Source of the DNA: Flavicella sp042091695 | Lineage (GTDB): Bacteria > Bacteroidota > Bacteroidia > Flavobacteriales > Flavobacteriaceae | Assembly (NCBI GenBank): GCA_042091695.1 | Contig: JBELHA010000002.1 | Coordinates: 1 to 64,000, forward strand | Reading direction: 5' to 3' | DNA: 64,000 nucleotides | Part shown: positions 16,946-25,035 of the stretch, in pieces | Layout: each line of letters begins with the position of its first letter | Numbering within the stretch: position 1 is the stretch's first letter | Notes under the pieces: generated by a model | The model's input: only the letters and a program-made list of their open reading frames with translations | Told to the model about the DNA's origin: nothing | The model's database searches: none | Position numbers and translations under genes: made by a program

Positions 16946-17446
16946 ATGGATAAATTAATCGAACAGTTTTCAATAGGGTTGTTTTTTTGGCAATCACTTT
17001 TATTTATCGGATTGGTTTTATTGCTAAAGAAGTTTGCTTGGAAGCCAATTTTAGATGCTGTTAACGACAGAGAAGAAGGTATAAAGTCTGCTTTAGATGC
17101 TGCTGATTTGGCAAAAAAAGAAATGGAAACATTGTCTGCAGACAACAAACAATTGTTGAAAGAAGCGAGAGCTGAAAGAGATACTTTATTAAAAGAGGCT
17201 CAGCAAATCAAAGATAGTTTGATTGCTGACGCTAAAGATGAAGCACAAGCACAAGCAACGTTACTTATAGAAAATGCGAAAGCAGCCATCGAAGTAGAGA
17301 AAAAAGCAGCTATTTCTGATTTAAAAACACAAGTAGCTTCATTGTCAATTGACATTGCAGAGAAAGTTGTAAAGAGCGAATTGGCTTCAAAAGAGGATCA
17401 ATTGGCATTGGTAGACAAATTAGTAGGAGACGTTACTTTAAATTAA
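16946..17446 (+). CDS. atpF: ATP synthase Fo subunit b
   Basis: Peripheral-stalk subunit. One N-terminal membrane helix (about 8-29, FSIGLFFWQSLLFIGLVLLL) is followed by KKFAWKPILDAVNDREEGI and a long Ala/Glu/Lys-rich amphipathic coiled coil to residue 166, as usual for subunit b. The protein is monotopic and dimerises in the family. It starts 38 bp after the atpE hairpin and ends 4 bp before atpH. Confidence 0.96.
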   Translation: MDKLIEQFSIGLFFWQSLLFIGLVLLLKKFAWKPILDAVNDREEGIKSALDAADLAKKEMETLSADNKQLLKEARAERDTLLKEAQQIKDSLIADAKDEAQAQATLLIENAKAAIEVEKKAAISDLKTQVASLSIDIAEKVVKSELASKEDQLALVDKLVGDVTLN

Positions 17447-17450
17447 TAAG

Positions 17451-18008
17451 ATGCAAGGAACTAGAGCAGCATTACGTTATGCAAAGGCAGTTTTAAATTT
17501 AGCAAAAGACGCAGGTAAAGAAGTTGAGGTAAACGCTTCTATGCTTGTAGTTTCTGAGGCTATTGCTGAAAGTAAAGAATTATCTATTGTTTTGAACAGT
17601 CCTGTAATCAAAGCTACTGATAAGGTAAAGGCTTTGAATGGTATATTCGCAGAAAGTATAGATGAAATAACTCTCGGTGTAATAGCACTTTTGGGAGAAA
17701 ACAAAAGATTACCTTTGTTGAAATTGGTAGCAACTCAATTTTCAGTATTGTACGATCATTACAAATTGATCGACACTGCAAAAGTTACAACTGCAGTTCC
17801 ATTGACAAAGGATTTAACGGAGAAAGTACTCGCAAAAATAAAAGAGCTTACAGGAAATGAAGCTTCTATAGAAAATGTAGTAAACCCCGATATTATAGGT
17901 GGTTTTATACTACGTGTTGGAGATATCCAGTACGACGCAAGTATTTCTAATAATTTTAACAAATTGAAAAGACAATTTGACCACAGTCATTTTGTTGCAA
18001 AAATTTAA
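17451..18008 (+). CDS. atpH: ATP synthase F1 subunit delta
   Basis: A 185-residue soluble protein linking the b stalk to the top of F1. The N-terminal helical domain starts RAALRYAKAVLNLAKDAG. The C-terminal domain ends with IGGFILRVGDIQYDASISNNFNKLKRQF, the delta/OSCP signature region (ATP synthase delta signature around GGFILRVGD). Length is normal. Gaps of 4 bp to atpF and 22 bp to atpA fit one operon. Confidence 0.96.
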   Translation: MQGTRAALRYAKAVLNLAKDAGKEVEVNASMLVVSEAIAESKELSIVLNSPVIKATDKVKALNGIFAESIDEITLGVIALLGENKRLPLLKLVATQFSVLYDHYKLIDTAKVTTAVPLTKDLTEKVLAKIKELTGNEASIENVVNPDIIGGFILRVGDIQYDASISNNFNKLKRQFDHSHFVAKI

Positions 18009-18030
18009 TTATACATCAAAATAAAAGAAG

Positions 18031-19608
18031 ATGGCAACAATTAAAGCAGCTGAAGTTTCAGCAATTTTAAAAGAACAATTATCAAATTTTGAAGCTTCAG
18101 CTTCATTAAATGAAGTTGGAACTGTTTTACAAGTAGGTGATGGTATTGCTCGTGTATACGGTTTAGAAAATGTACAATATGGAGAATTGGTTCAATTTGA
18201 GTCTGGTTTAGAAGGTATTGTATTGAACTTAGAAGAAGACAATGTTGGTGTTGTACTTTTAGGAGCTTCCACTTCTGTAAAAGAAGGGTCTACAGTAAAA
18301 CGTACAGAGCGTATTGCTTCTCTAAACGTAGGAGAAGGAATCGTTGGTCGTGTTGTAGATACTTTAGGAAACCCTATTGATGGTAAAGGACCAATCGCAG
18401 GGGAGACTTTTGAAATGCCTTTGGAGCGTAAAGCACCAGGAGTAATTTTTAGAGAGCCTGTAACGGAACCAATGCAAACAGGTATCAAATCTATTGATGC
18501 TATGATTCCTGTAGGACGAGGACAACGTGAATTGATCATTGGAGACCGTCAAACAGGTAAATCTACTGTAGCTTTAGATACTATCTTAAATCAAAAAGAA
18601 TTTTACGATGCTGGTAAGCCAGTATATTGTATCTATGTTGCTATCGGTCAAAAGGCCTCTACAGTAGCAGGGATTGTAAACTTATTAGAAGAAAAAGGAG
18701 CTTTAGCATATACTACCGTTGTTGCTGCAAGTGCTTCTGAACCTGCTCCAATGCAGGTATACGCTCCATTTGCAGGTGCTGCAATTGGTGAGTATTTTAG
18801 AGATACTGGTAGACCAGCACTGATTGTTTATGATGATTTATCTAAGCAAGCTGTTGCATACCGTGAGGTTTCTTTATTGTTAAGAAGACCACCGGGACGT
18901 GAGGCTTACCCAGGAGATGTATTTTTCTTGCACTCTAGATTGCTAGAACGTGCTGCAAAAGTAATCAACAATGACGAAATTGCATCTAAAATGAACGATG
19001 TACCTCCTTCATTGGTAGGTAAAATTAAAGGTGGAGGGTCATTAACTGCATTACCTATTATTGAAACACAAGCGGGAGATGTATCTGCATATATCCCAAC
19101 CAACGTAATTTCGATTACTGATGGTCAGATTTTCTTAGATGGAGATTTGTTTAACTCTGGAGTTCGTCCTGCAATTAACGTAGGTATTTCTGTATCTCGT
19201 GTTGGTGGTTCTGCACAGATCAAGTCAATGAAAAAAGTATCAGGGACCTTAAAACTAGATCAAGCACAATACCGTGAATTGGAAGCTTTTGCAAAGTTTG
19301 GTTCTGATTTGGATGCTGCTACGATGAACGTAATCTCAAAAGGAGAGCGTAACGTAGAAATTTTAAAGCAAGCTCAAAATGATCCTTATACTGTGGAAGA
19401 CCAAGTAGCGATTATTTATGCAGGTTCTAAAAACTTATTAAAGGATGTTCCTGTAAATAAGGTAAAAGAATTTGAAGCAGATTATATTTCTTATTTGAAT
19501 GCAAAACACAGAGATGTTTTAGATTCATTGAAATCAGGGAAGTTAGAAAAATCTTCTTTAGAAGTTTTAGAAACTGCTGCTGCTGAAATTTCAGCGAAAT
19601 TTAACTAA
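18031..19608 (+). CDS. atpA: ATP synthase F1 subunit alpha
   Basis: Nucleotide-binding subunit of F1 (non-catalytic sites). 525 residues, normal length. The Walker A motif GDRQTGKS is at 171-178, the preceding VGRGQRELIIGD is as expected, and the ATP synthase alpha/beta signature appears as PAINVGISVSRVG. The codons are rather regular (AAA, GAA, TTA dominate), as in highly expressed genes. The beta subunit gene does not follow, consistent with atpD-atpC being elsewhere in Bacteroidota genomes. Confidence 0.98.
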   Translation: MATIKAAEVSAILKEQLSNFEASASLNEVGTVLQVGDGIARVYGLENVQYGELVQFESGLEGIVLNLEEDNVGVVLLGASTSVKEGSTVKRTERIASLNVGEGIVGRVVDTLGNPIDGKGPIAGETFEMPLERKAPGVIFREPVTEPMQTGIKSIDAMIPVGRGQRELIIGDRQTGKSTVALDTILNQKEFYDAGKPVYCIYVAIGQKASTVAGIVNLLEEKGALAYTTVVAASASEPAPMQVYAPFAGAAIGEYFRDTGRPALIVYDDLSKQAVAYREVSLLLRRPPGREAYPGDVFFLHSRLLERAAKVINNDEIASKMNDVPPSLVGKIKGGGSLTALPIIETQAGDVSAYIPTNVISITDGQIFLDGDLFNSGVRPAINVGISVSRVGGSAQIKSMKKVSGTLKLDQAQYRELEAFAKFGSDLDAATMNVISKGERNVEILKQAQNDPYTVEDQVAIIYAGSKNLLKDVPVNKVKEFEADYISYLNAKHRDVLDSLKSGKLEKSSLEVLETAAAEISAKFN

Positions 19609-19620
19609 TATAGTACAAAG

Positions 19621-19685
19621 TGTTTTGCAAGGCTAAGCCTTGCAAAACATATGTTATATCCTCAAGATCTCATATTTGATCTTGA
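19621..19685 (+). promoter_or_regulatory. Two hairpins in the atpA-atpG gap
   Basis: The 93-bp gap between atpA and atpG holds two inverted repeats. The first is a perfect 13-bp stem (19621-19633 with 19637-19649) around a 3-nt TAA loop. The second is a perfect 8-bp stem (19662-19669 with 19678-19685) around an 8-nt loop. Neither has a clear T-run, so they look more like transcript-processing or attenuation structures than full terminators. The atpG ATG is 17 bp after the second. Confidence 0.55.
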
Positions 19686-19701
19686 TACAATACAACTTAC
19701 A

Positions 19702-20559
19702 ATGGCAAACTTAAAAGAAATTAGAAACAGAATTACTTCAATAGGTTCGACGATGAAAATCACGAGCGCTATGAAAATGGTTTCTGCTGCTAAATTGAAA
19801 AAAGCACAAGATGCAATTACTGCAATGCGTCCTTATTCAAATAAATTATCTGAGTTGTTACAGAACCTAAGTGCTACTTTAGATGCGGATGCAGGAGGTA
19901 AATTTTCTGAGCAGAGAGAAGTTTCTAAGGTGTTATTAGTTGTTGTAACTTCTAACAGAGGTTTGTGTGGTGGTTTTAATTCATCTGTGATCAAAGAAAC
20001 AAGAAGAGTTGCTGCTTCATATGCTGGTAAGTCTGTTGATCTGATTACAATTGGAAAAAAAGGAAATGACTTATTGTCAAAAGAATTTAATGTTATTGCT
20101 AATGAAAGTGATTTGTATGATGCACTTACTTTTGATGCAGTCGCTACCATTACTGAAGGATTAATGGAGCACTTCACTTCTGGTTCATACGATAAGATTG
20201 AAGTAGTATACAATAGCTTTAAAAATGCTGCGACACAGCTTTTAAAAGTAGAACAATTCTTACCAATTTTACCAGTAGAAAATGATGTAAACCAATCTTC
20301 TGATTATCTTTTCGAACCTAGTAAAGAAGAGATTATATCTGATTTGATTCCTAAATCATTGAAGACTCAGTTATACAAAGCTATCCGCGATTCTTTTGCT
20401 TCTGAGCATGGTGCTCGTATGACAGCAATGCACAAAGCAACTGACAATGCGAAAGAATTACGTAATGATTTATTATTGACATACAACAAAGCACGTCAAG
20501 CTGCAATTACCAATGAAATACTTGAAATAGTTGGTGGAGCAGAGGCTTTAAATGCATAA
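19702..20559 (+). CDS. atpG: ATP synthase F1 subunit gamma
   Basis: Central rotor shaft of F1. The 286-residue product begins MANLKEIRNRITSI, the usual gamma N-terminus, and ends with the long C-terminal helix containing the gamma signature (ITNEILEIVGGAEAL). The reading frame is open upstream to an ATG at 19651, but those 17 codons fall in the second hairpin and do not resemble gamma subunits, so ATG 19702 is chosen. Last gene of this operon; a terminator follows. No atpD or atpC is in the window. Confidence 0.97.
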   Translation: MANLKEIRNRITSIGSTMKITSAMKMVSAAKLKKAQDAITAMRPYSNKLSELLQNLSATLDADAGGKFSEQREVSKVLLVVVTSNRGLCGGFNSSVIKETRRVAASYAGKSVDLITIGKKGNDLLSKEFNVIANESDLYDALTFDAVATITEGLMEHFTSGSYDKIEVVYNSFKNAATQLLKVEQFLPILPVENDVNQSSDYLFEPSKEEIISDLIPKSLKTQLYKAIRDSFASEHGARMTAMHKATDNAKELRNDLLLTYNKARQAAITNEILEIVGGAEALNA

Positions 20560-20579
20560 TTTATATAATCTTATTTTAC

Positions 20580-20612
20580 AAAAGGACGCTTGTATTTACT
20601 GGCGTCCTTTTT
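20580..20612 (+). terminator. Terminator of the ATP synthase operon
   Basis: A perfect 10-bp stem, AAAAGGACGC (20580-20589) with GCGTCCTTTT (20602-20611), closes a 12-nt loop and is followed by T-rich sequence. It lies 20 bp after atpG. Confidence 0.85.
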
Positions 20613-20672
20613 ATGTTTTAAAGAATATTCATATTTTTTTTTCATTTAAATAACTAGTTCTAAATATTTTAT

Positions 20673-20680
20673 TATATTTG
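20673..20680 (+). promoter_or_regulatory. Probable -7 element for ppnP
   Basis: TATATTTG fits TAnnTTTG and ends 22 bp before the ppnP ATG. No TTG at standard -33 distance was found. It follows the atp terminator, so ppnP is likely transcribed alone. Confidence 0.45.
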
Positions 20681-20702
20681 CCACGCTTTTATAAGCTAAA
20701 CT

Positions 20703-20984
20703 ATGATTACATCAAACGAATATTTTAACGAAAAAGTAAAATCACTAGGCTATTCAAACGCTACTGGTGACGCTACCGTTGGGGTCATGGAAATTGGAGA
20801 ATATGAGTTTTCAACGAATTCTCATGAAACAATGCACGTTATTGAAGGCGAATTAAATGTATTGCTTCCTAGTTCTGATTTATGGAAAACATATACGTCA
20901 GGCGCTTCCTTTGAAGTAGAAGCAGGATCTTCATTTAAAGTAAAATCTTTGCAATCAACATCTTATTTGTGTAAATACAAATAA
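20703..20984 (+). CDS. ppnP: Pyrimidine/purine nucleoside phosphorylase, cupin fold
   Basis: A 93-residue small cupin-type protein of the PpnP (formerly YaiE/DUF1255) family, which phosphorolyses several nucleosides to free base and ribose 1-phosphate. The family pattern is clear: N-terminal NEYFNEKVKSLGY, central GVMEIGEYEF and HETMHVIEGELNVLLP, then a C-terminal FEVEAGSSFKVK and SYLCKYK. Length is as usual. Cytosolic. It is bounded by a -7 element upstream and a strong terminator downstream, indicating a single-gene unit. Confidence 0.93.
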   Translation: MITSNEYFNEKVKSLGYSNATGDATVGVMEIGEYEFSTNSHETMHVIEGELNVLLPSSDLWKTYTSGASFEVEAGSSFKVKSLQSTSYLCKYK

Positions 20985-21027
20985 GATACATCTTAATATG
21001 TAAATCTTAGGGGTAGGATTTATTTAT

Positions 21028-21069
21028 ACTCGGTTTCTCATTTCTTTTGAGAAACCGAGTTTTTTTTTA
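21028..21069 (+). terminator. Terminator of ppnP
   Basis: A perfect 13-bp stem (21028-21040 with 21048-21060), a 7-nt T-rich loop and nine T residues after it. A textbook intrinsic terminator. Confidence 0.92.
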
Positions 21070-21105
21070 ATATATTCGCAACTTTTTCTCCAAACAAATA
21101 AACCT

Positions 21106-24090
21106 ATGAACCCCCTTTATAAGTGGCTGCAATATTTTAAAAATAGTTTGTCTGATAGTGAGAACCTTTCGATTGATTTAGACAGAATTAAAAATGTTTA
21201 CCACTCTAGTAGTATCGATCTAAGTTCAGGTTCTATTCCTAGTTCCCAAGCAGAAACACTTATTGATACTGAAGAACGAAAAATCAATCGTTTGAAAGGA
21301 ATTACAAAAAAAGAAAGTAAAAACTGGTTTACAGTTACTGAAATAACTCTTACAATTGCCCCCTTTCGACTTATTCCTGTTGAATCACAAACCGCTTTTA
21401 AGCAGGTGGATTTGTATCCTTTTTGGATTACCGCAAAAGTAAGTCGTTCTGGACAATTGAGTCCACCTAAAGACCTATTTCCACTAATTGTTAGAAACTA
21501 TCTAGACCCAATAGAGTCTCCTGGTAATTCTTTTGTTTTTTCAACTTTAGATCGTGTTACAGAAGCAAGAGATATTGAAACTCCTTTTTCAGAAGATGAA
21601 ACAAACCCTGTTTTATGGTCAGCTTATTGGGACTATATCCAGGCAGTTTTTTCGAGCATTGCTTTTGATACTTATACTAATTATAGAGTAGCAGGATATC
21701 AAACTTCTTACCAAGTATGTTTCTTCGCAGCAAGTAACAAGATAGCCACGGCTAAAAGTATTCTTTTTTTATACGAACAACTTTTAAAGACACAAGACAG
21801 TTTTCCTTTATTAGAATCCCTTCTTTTATCTCAAATAAAAGAAAGACAAGAAGCGATTACTGATGCGGGTTTTCTTAATTTCAACCATTTACATTTAGGG
21901 CAAATGTCAAATGAGTTTCCACTCTCTATTAGCCAACGCAAAACACTTCTGTCCTATCTTACCTCCAACAACCATTCGATTACTGCAGTAAACGGACCTC
22001 CAGGAACAGGTAAAACTACTTTATTACAAAGTGTAGTTGCTACTGAATTTGTGCGTGCTGCAATCAAAGGTGAGGATGCTCCTGTAATTTTGGCTTGCTC
22101 TACAAACAATCAGGCTGTAACAAATATCATTGATAGCTTTATAAATTCTAGCAGCACTTTAGGCTTGTTATCTGAGCGATGGATTCCTGACTTTAATGGG
22201 TATGCTACGTATTTGCCCTCTAAATCTAAAAGTCCTAAATCACTAGAGCATATAAATTATCTAAAGGGTAACCTTTTTGGTTATGAAGGTACGCTCTGTG
22301 AACTTGAGAACACAGACTATTTAGATTTGGCCTCGTCCTATTTTTTAGAGAGATTTTATGACTATTTCGAATTCTCTCCTTCAAGTTTAGAAGAAGCTCG
22401 TGATCAATTGCAAGAAGAAGTATCTCTGCTAGAAGATATGCAAATCAATGGTGTACGAATTTCTCAGGATTATATAGCCTCTATGACTGCTGTTAATGAG
22501 CTGCTATTGCATACCGATGATCAAGTCTCTCAGAAGGCTATTCAGATTGTCAATCTCCAACAATGGAGAAACACAGTTGCTAGCCTGAAAAATAAATCAA
22601 AGGAAAAAAATTTCCTAGAGCAGTTGCAAAAGTATTTTGTGGTGACTCCTACTGAAGAGATCAAAAATATTTCTGAGGAAGCCTTGTTTCGTATTCCTAA
22701 AGAAGCACTTACGTCAAAGGAAAAAGCACTAGAATACCTTAAAAAATGCCTAGCGACATTTAATTTAGCCTTACAGTCAAATTTGAAATTAAATGATTGG
22801 AAGTTGCAACATGAAATCGATGGTTTTCCCTTTGTTTCCGAAGCAACCATGTGGGAGTATGAATATAAGAAAACGGAAGATAAGGAAACCGCTCACCGTT
22901 TCTTTTACGACGAGATAGATGTTAAAATTAGACACAAGGCATTTTTATTAGCAACACATTATTGGGAGGTCCGCTGGATATTGGCTACCTACGAAATGTT
23001 GGAAGATACGACAGAAAAAGGAACTGGAGAAAATGCAATAGCTACCAAGTGGCGCCGAAGAGCGATGCTAACACCCTGTTTTGTAGCTACATTTTATATG
23101 GCTCCAACCCATTTTTTATACAGTCAGTTTCAAGGTGAAAATGAGGAGGGAAAACCTGTCTTTGAATACCTTCCTATGTATAATTTTATCGATTTATTGA
23201 TCATAGACGAGGGAGGACAGGCAACACCTGAGGTTAGTGTACCTATGTTTTCATTGGCTCAAAAAGCAATTATTGTGGGGGACTTGCAACAAATAGAACC
23301 TATTTGGTCTATTCCTCAAAAAATAGATGTTGGAAATCTCTTAAATGCTGGCTTGCTAGAAGTAGGTACATTGATAGAAGATTTAGAAACTACAGGGTTT
23401 TTGGCCTCGAATGGAAGTGTGATGAAAATGGCTCAAGAAGCCTGTGAATACCAATCCACGAATCCACATGCTATCGAAAAGGGCTTGCTGTTGTTAGAGC
23501 ACCGAAGGTGCAATGACGAAATTATTGGTTTTTGCAATGAATTGGCCTATGGAGGAGTTTTAAAACCTATGAAAGGCGAGGCTAAAGCAGACCAACTTTT
23601 CCCTTCAATGATGGCATATCACATCGCAGGTACAAGTGAAAGAAGCTATAGCAGTCGTTTCAATACCAAAGAGGTAAATTCAATTGTAGGATGGCTCAAT
23701 AGGCACAAAGAAGCCATAGAGGAAGCATATCAAGTAGCAGAGATAGAACAGGTTTTAGGGATCATAACTCCATTTACAAGTCAGAAAAGTGCACTATCAA
23801 AAGCATTGACCGCCGCAGGTTTCAATGTTTCAAAAATAAAATTAGGAACGGTTCATGCACTGCAAGGTGCCGAAAGACACATTGTTTTGTTCAGTTCAGT
23901 CTATACAAGTGAAGATGAAGGAACACTCTTTTTTGACAAGGACAATAAGCCCAATATGCTAAATGTTGCTGTTTCGAGAGCTAGAGATAGTTTTATACTT
24001 TTTGGAGATACGCGTGTGTTTGATGCAACTAATAATACGCCTTCTGGTGTTTTAAAGCGGCATTTGCAAGTACATGAAATGTCAAGCTAG
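21106..24090 (+). CDS. Large SF1 helicase, Upf1/DNA2-like ATPase
   Basis: A 994-residue AAA/superfamily 1 helicase. Walker A GPPGTGKT is at 297-304, the Walker B equivalent is DEGGQA at 701-706, and GDLQQIEP (motif III) follows. HRRCNDEI, TVHALQGAERHIV and NVAVSRARDSFILFGD (motifs IV-VI) close the core. A DEGGQA-type motif II and the motif VI wording place it with Upf1/DNA2/Nam7-like helicases that act on RNA or DNA with 5'-3' polarity. About 290 N-terminal residues and a 350-residue insertion between Walker A and motif II are family-specific and unassigned. No nuclease motif was recognised. It is followed by the J-domain gene. Role in repair, RNA metabolism or defence is open. Confidence 0.85.
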   Translation: MNPLYKWLQYFKNSLSDSENLSIDLDRIKNVYHSSSIDLSSGSIPSSQAETLIDTEERKINRLKGITKKESKNWFTVTEITLTIAPFRLIPVESQTAFKQVDLYPFWITAKVSRSGQLSPPKDLFPLIVRNYLDPIESPGNSFVFSTLDRVTEARDIETPFSEDETNPVLWSAYWDYIQAVFSSIAFDTYTNYRVAGYQTSYQVCFFAASNKIATAKSILFLYEQLLKTQDSFPLLESLLLSQIKERQEAITDAGFLNFNHLHLGQMSNEFPLSISQRKTLLSYLTSNNHSITAVNGPPGTGKTTLLQSVVATEFVRAAIKGEDAPVILACSTNNQAVTNIIDSFINSSSTLGLLSERWIPDFNGYATYLPSKSKSPKSLEHINYLKGNLFGYEGTLCELENTDYLDLASSYFLERFYDYFEFSPSSLEEARDQLQEEVSLLEDMQINGVRISQDYIASMTAVNELLLHTDDQVSQKAIQIVNLQQWRNTVASLKNKSKEKNFLEQLQKYFVVTPTEEIKNISEEALFRIPKEALTSKEKALEYLKKCLATFNLALQSNLKLNDWKLQHEIDGFPFVSEATMWEYEYKKTEDKETAHRFFYDEIDVKIRHKAFLLATHYWEVRWILATYEMLEDTTEKGTGENAIATKWRRRAMLTPCFVATFYMAPTHFLYSQFQGENEEGKPVFEYLPMYNFIDLLIIDEGGQATPEVSVPMFSLAQKAIIVGDLQQIEPIWSIPQKIDVGNLLNAGLLEVGTLIEDLETTGFLASNGSVMKMAQEACEYQSTNPHAIEKGLLLLEHRRCNDEIIGFCNELAYGGVLKPMKGEAKADQLFPSMMAYHIAGTSERSYSSRFNTKEVNSIVGWLNRHKEAIEEAYQVAEIEQVLGIITPFTSQKSALSKALTAAGFNVSKIKLGTVHALQGAERHIVLFSSVYTSEDEGTLFFDKDNKPNMLNVAVSRARDSFILFGDTRVFDATNNTPSGVLKRHLQVHEMSS

Positions 24091-24229
24091 TAGTCTTTGT
24101 GGCTGTTGTTTTAATTATTGACATTACAATAATTGGTCTGTAGAGTGCTAAAAATATATTTTTACAATCTTTAGGGGCTACATCTCTAGAATAGTGGTAG
24201 CTTTGCATTCTAATTTTTAAGAATTAAGT

Positions 24230-24676
24230 ATGAAGCGGATCAACGAATACAAAAAGTTGTTTGATGTAGCAGGAGCTATTGATTTAAAAGCATTAAAAAC
24301 AACCTATAGATCTTTGGTGAAAACTTGGCATCCCGATAAATTTCAAGCCCCTTTAGAAAAGGAGGAGGCGGAACTTAAAAGTCAAAAAATCATTGACGGT
24401 TACCATTTTCTTGTGAGTATTGCTCCAGCCACGAAAGAGGCAAATTTAGAGGCGTATACTGACACAATCACAAACAGTCAGGTAGCAGATTACCATCACA
24501 AGAGCATGCTTTTAGAAGTTACTTTTACGGACGGAACTACCTATGAATATTTTGGTGTTAATAAGAAACTTTTCTTAAAATTCCTCAACAGTAAGTCCAT
24601 GAATAATTTTGGGAGAAGAAATATCTTCAATTCTTTCCTGTATCGAAAATCAAAGAAAGCGATGGAAACTGCTTGA
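24230..24676 (+). CDS. J-domain protein with C-terminal KTSC domain
   Basis: A 148-residue fusion. The N-terminal half is a DnaJ J-domain with the essential HPD at 34-36 (TWHPDKF), which should stimulate an Hsp70 ATPase. The C-terminal part (about 90-140) matches the KTSC domain pattern: LEVTFTDGTTYEYFGV, then FLKFLNSKS and NNFGRRNIFNSF. KTSC domains are found with nucleic-acid enzymes such as lysyl-tRNA synthetases. No zinc-finger or client-binding DnaJ regions. It lies 139 bp after the SF1 helicase gene on the same strand; a functional link is only suggested by position. Confidence 0.8.
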   Translation: MKRINEYKKLFDVAGAIDLKALKTTYRSLVKTWHPDKFQAPLEKEEAELKSQKIIDGYHFLVSIAPATKEANLEAYTDTITNSQVADYHHKSMLLEVTFTDGTTYEYFGVNKKLFLKFLNSKSMNNFGRRNIFNSFLYRKSKKAMETA

Positions 24677-25035
24677 TAAAAGTTAACTTGTAGTATTAAT
24701 ACTATATTTCCAATACTAATTTCAGAATATTTACAGATACAACAAATTGTAAGTTTAGATATTTCAGCTATTGTTAAAAGGCTTTTCCATCCCAAAATCA
24801 CGCAATAATACGGCGTTTATTTTGATTCTTTAGAAGCGACTAAAGAACACATGGGATGGTATGCTATTCTTGAAGAAAATAGAACTCCAATTTGGATATT
24901 ATGCTATTTAACGGTGGATCTAAAAATAATACTTTTATTAGTTTATATATATATTCTATAAATTGTCAAATATATTGATGTATTTAAGTTACTAAGTGAA
25001 ATCGTTCTTGAAAAATAGTTTATCGCATTCTACTT
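24677..25035. other. 359-bp gap with a possible decayed reading frame
   Basis: No intact gene is seen. The plus frame that continues past the J-domain stop codons reads 43 codons without a stop, from 24680 to a TAA at 24806-24808. It then reads about 50 more, including GVYFDSLEATKEHMGWY and ENRTPIW. That looks protein-like and may be a dead or shortened gene, but I cannot assign it. The right part (24920-25020) is very AT-rich and holds no clear terminator for either neighbour. Confidence 0.3.

Noticed and set aside
18192..18539. 115-codon minus-strand frame inside atpA
   Set aside because: Antisense to a highly conserved gene; composition mirrors the atpA codons.
19651..19701. Upstream extension of atpG to ATG 19651
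   Set aside because: The extra 17 residues do not resemble gamma subunits and coincide with a hairpin; ATG 19702 gives the canonical N-terminus.
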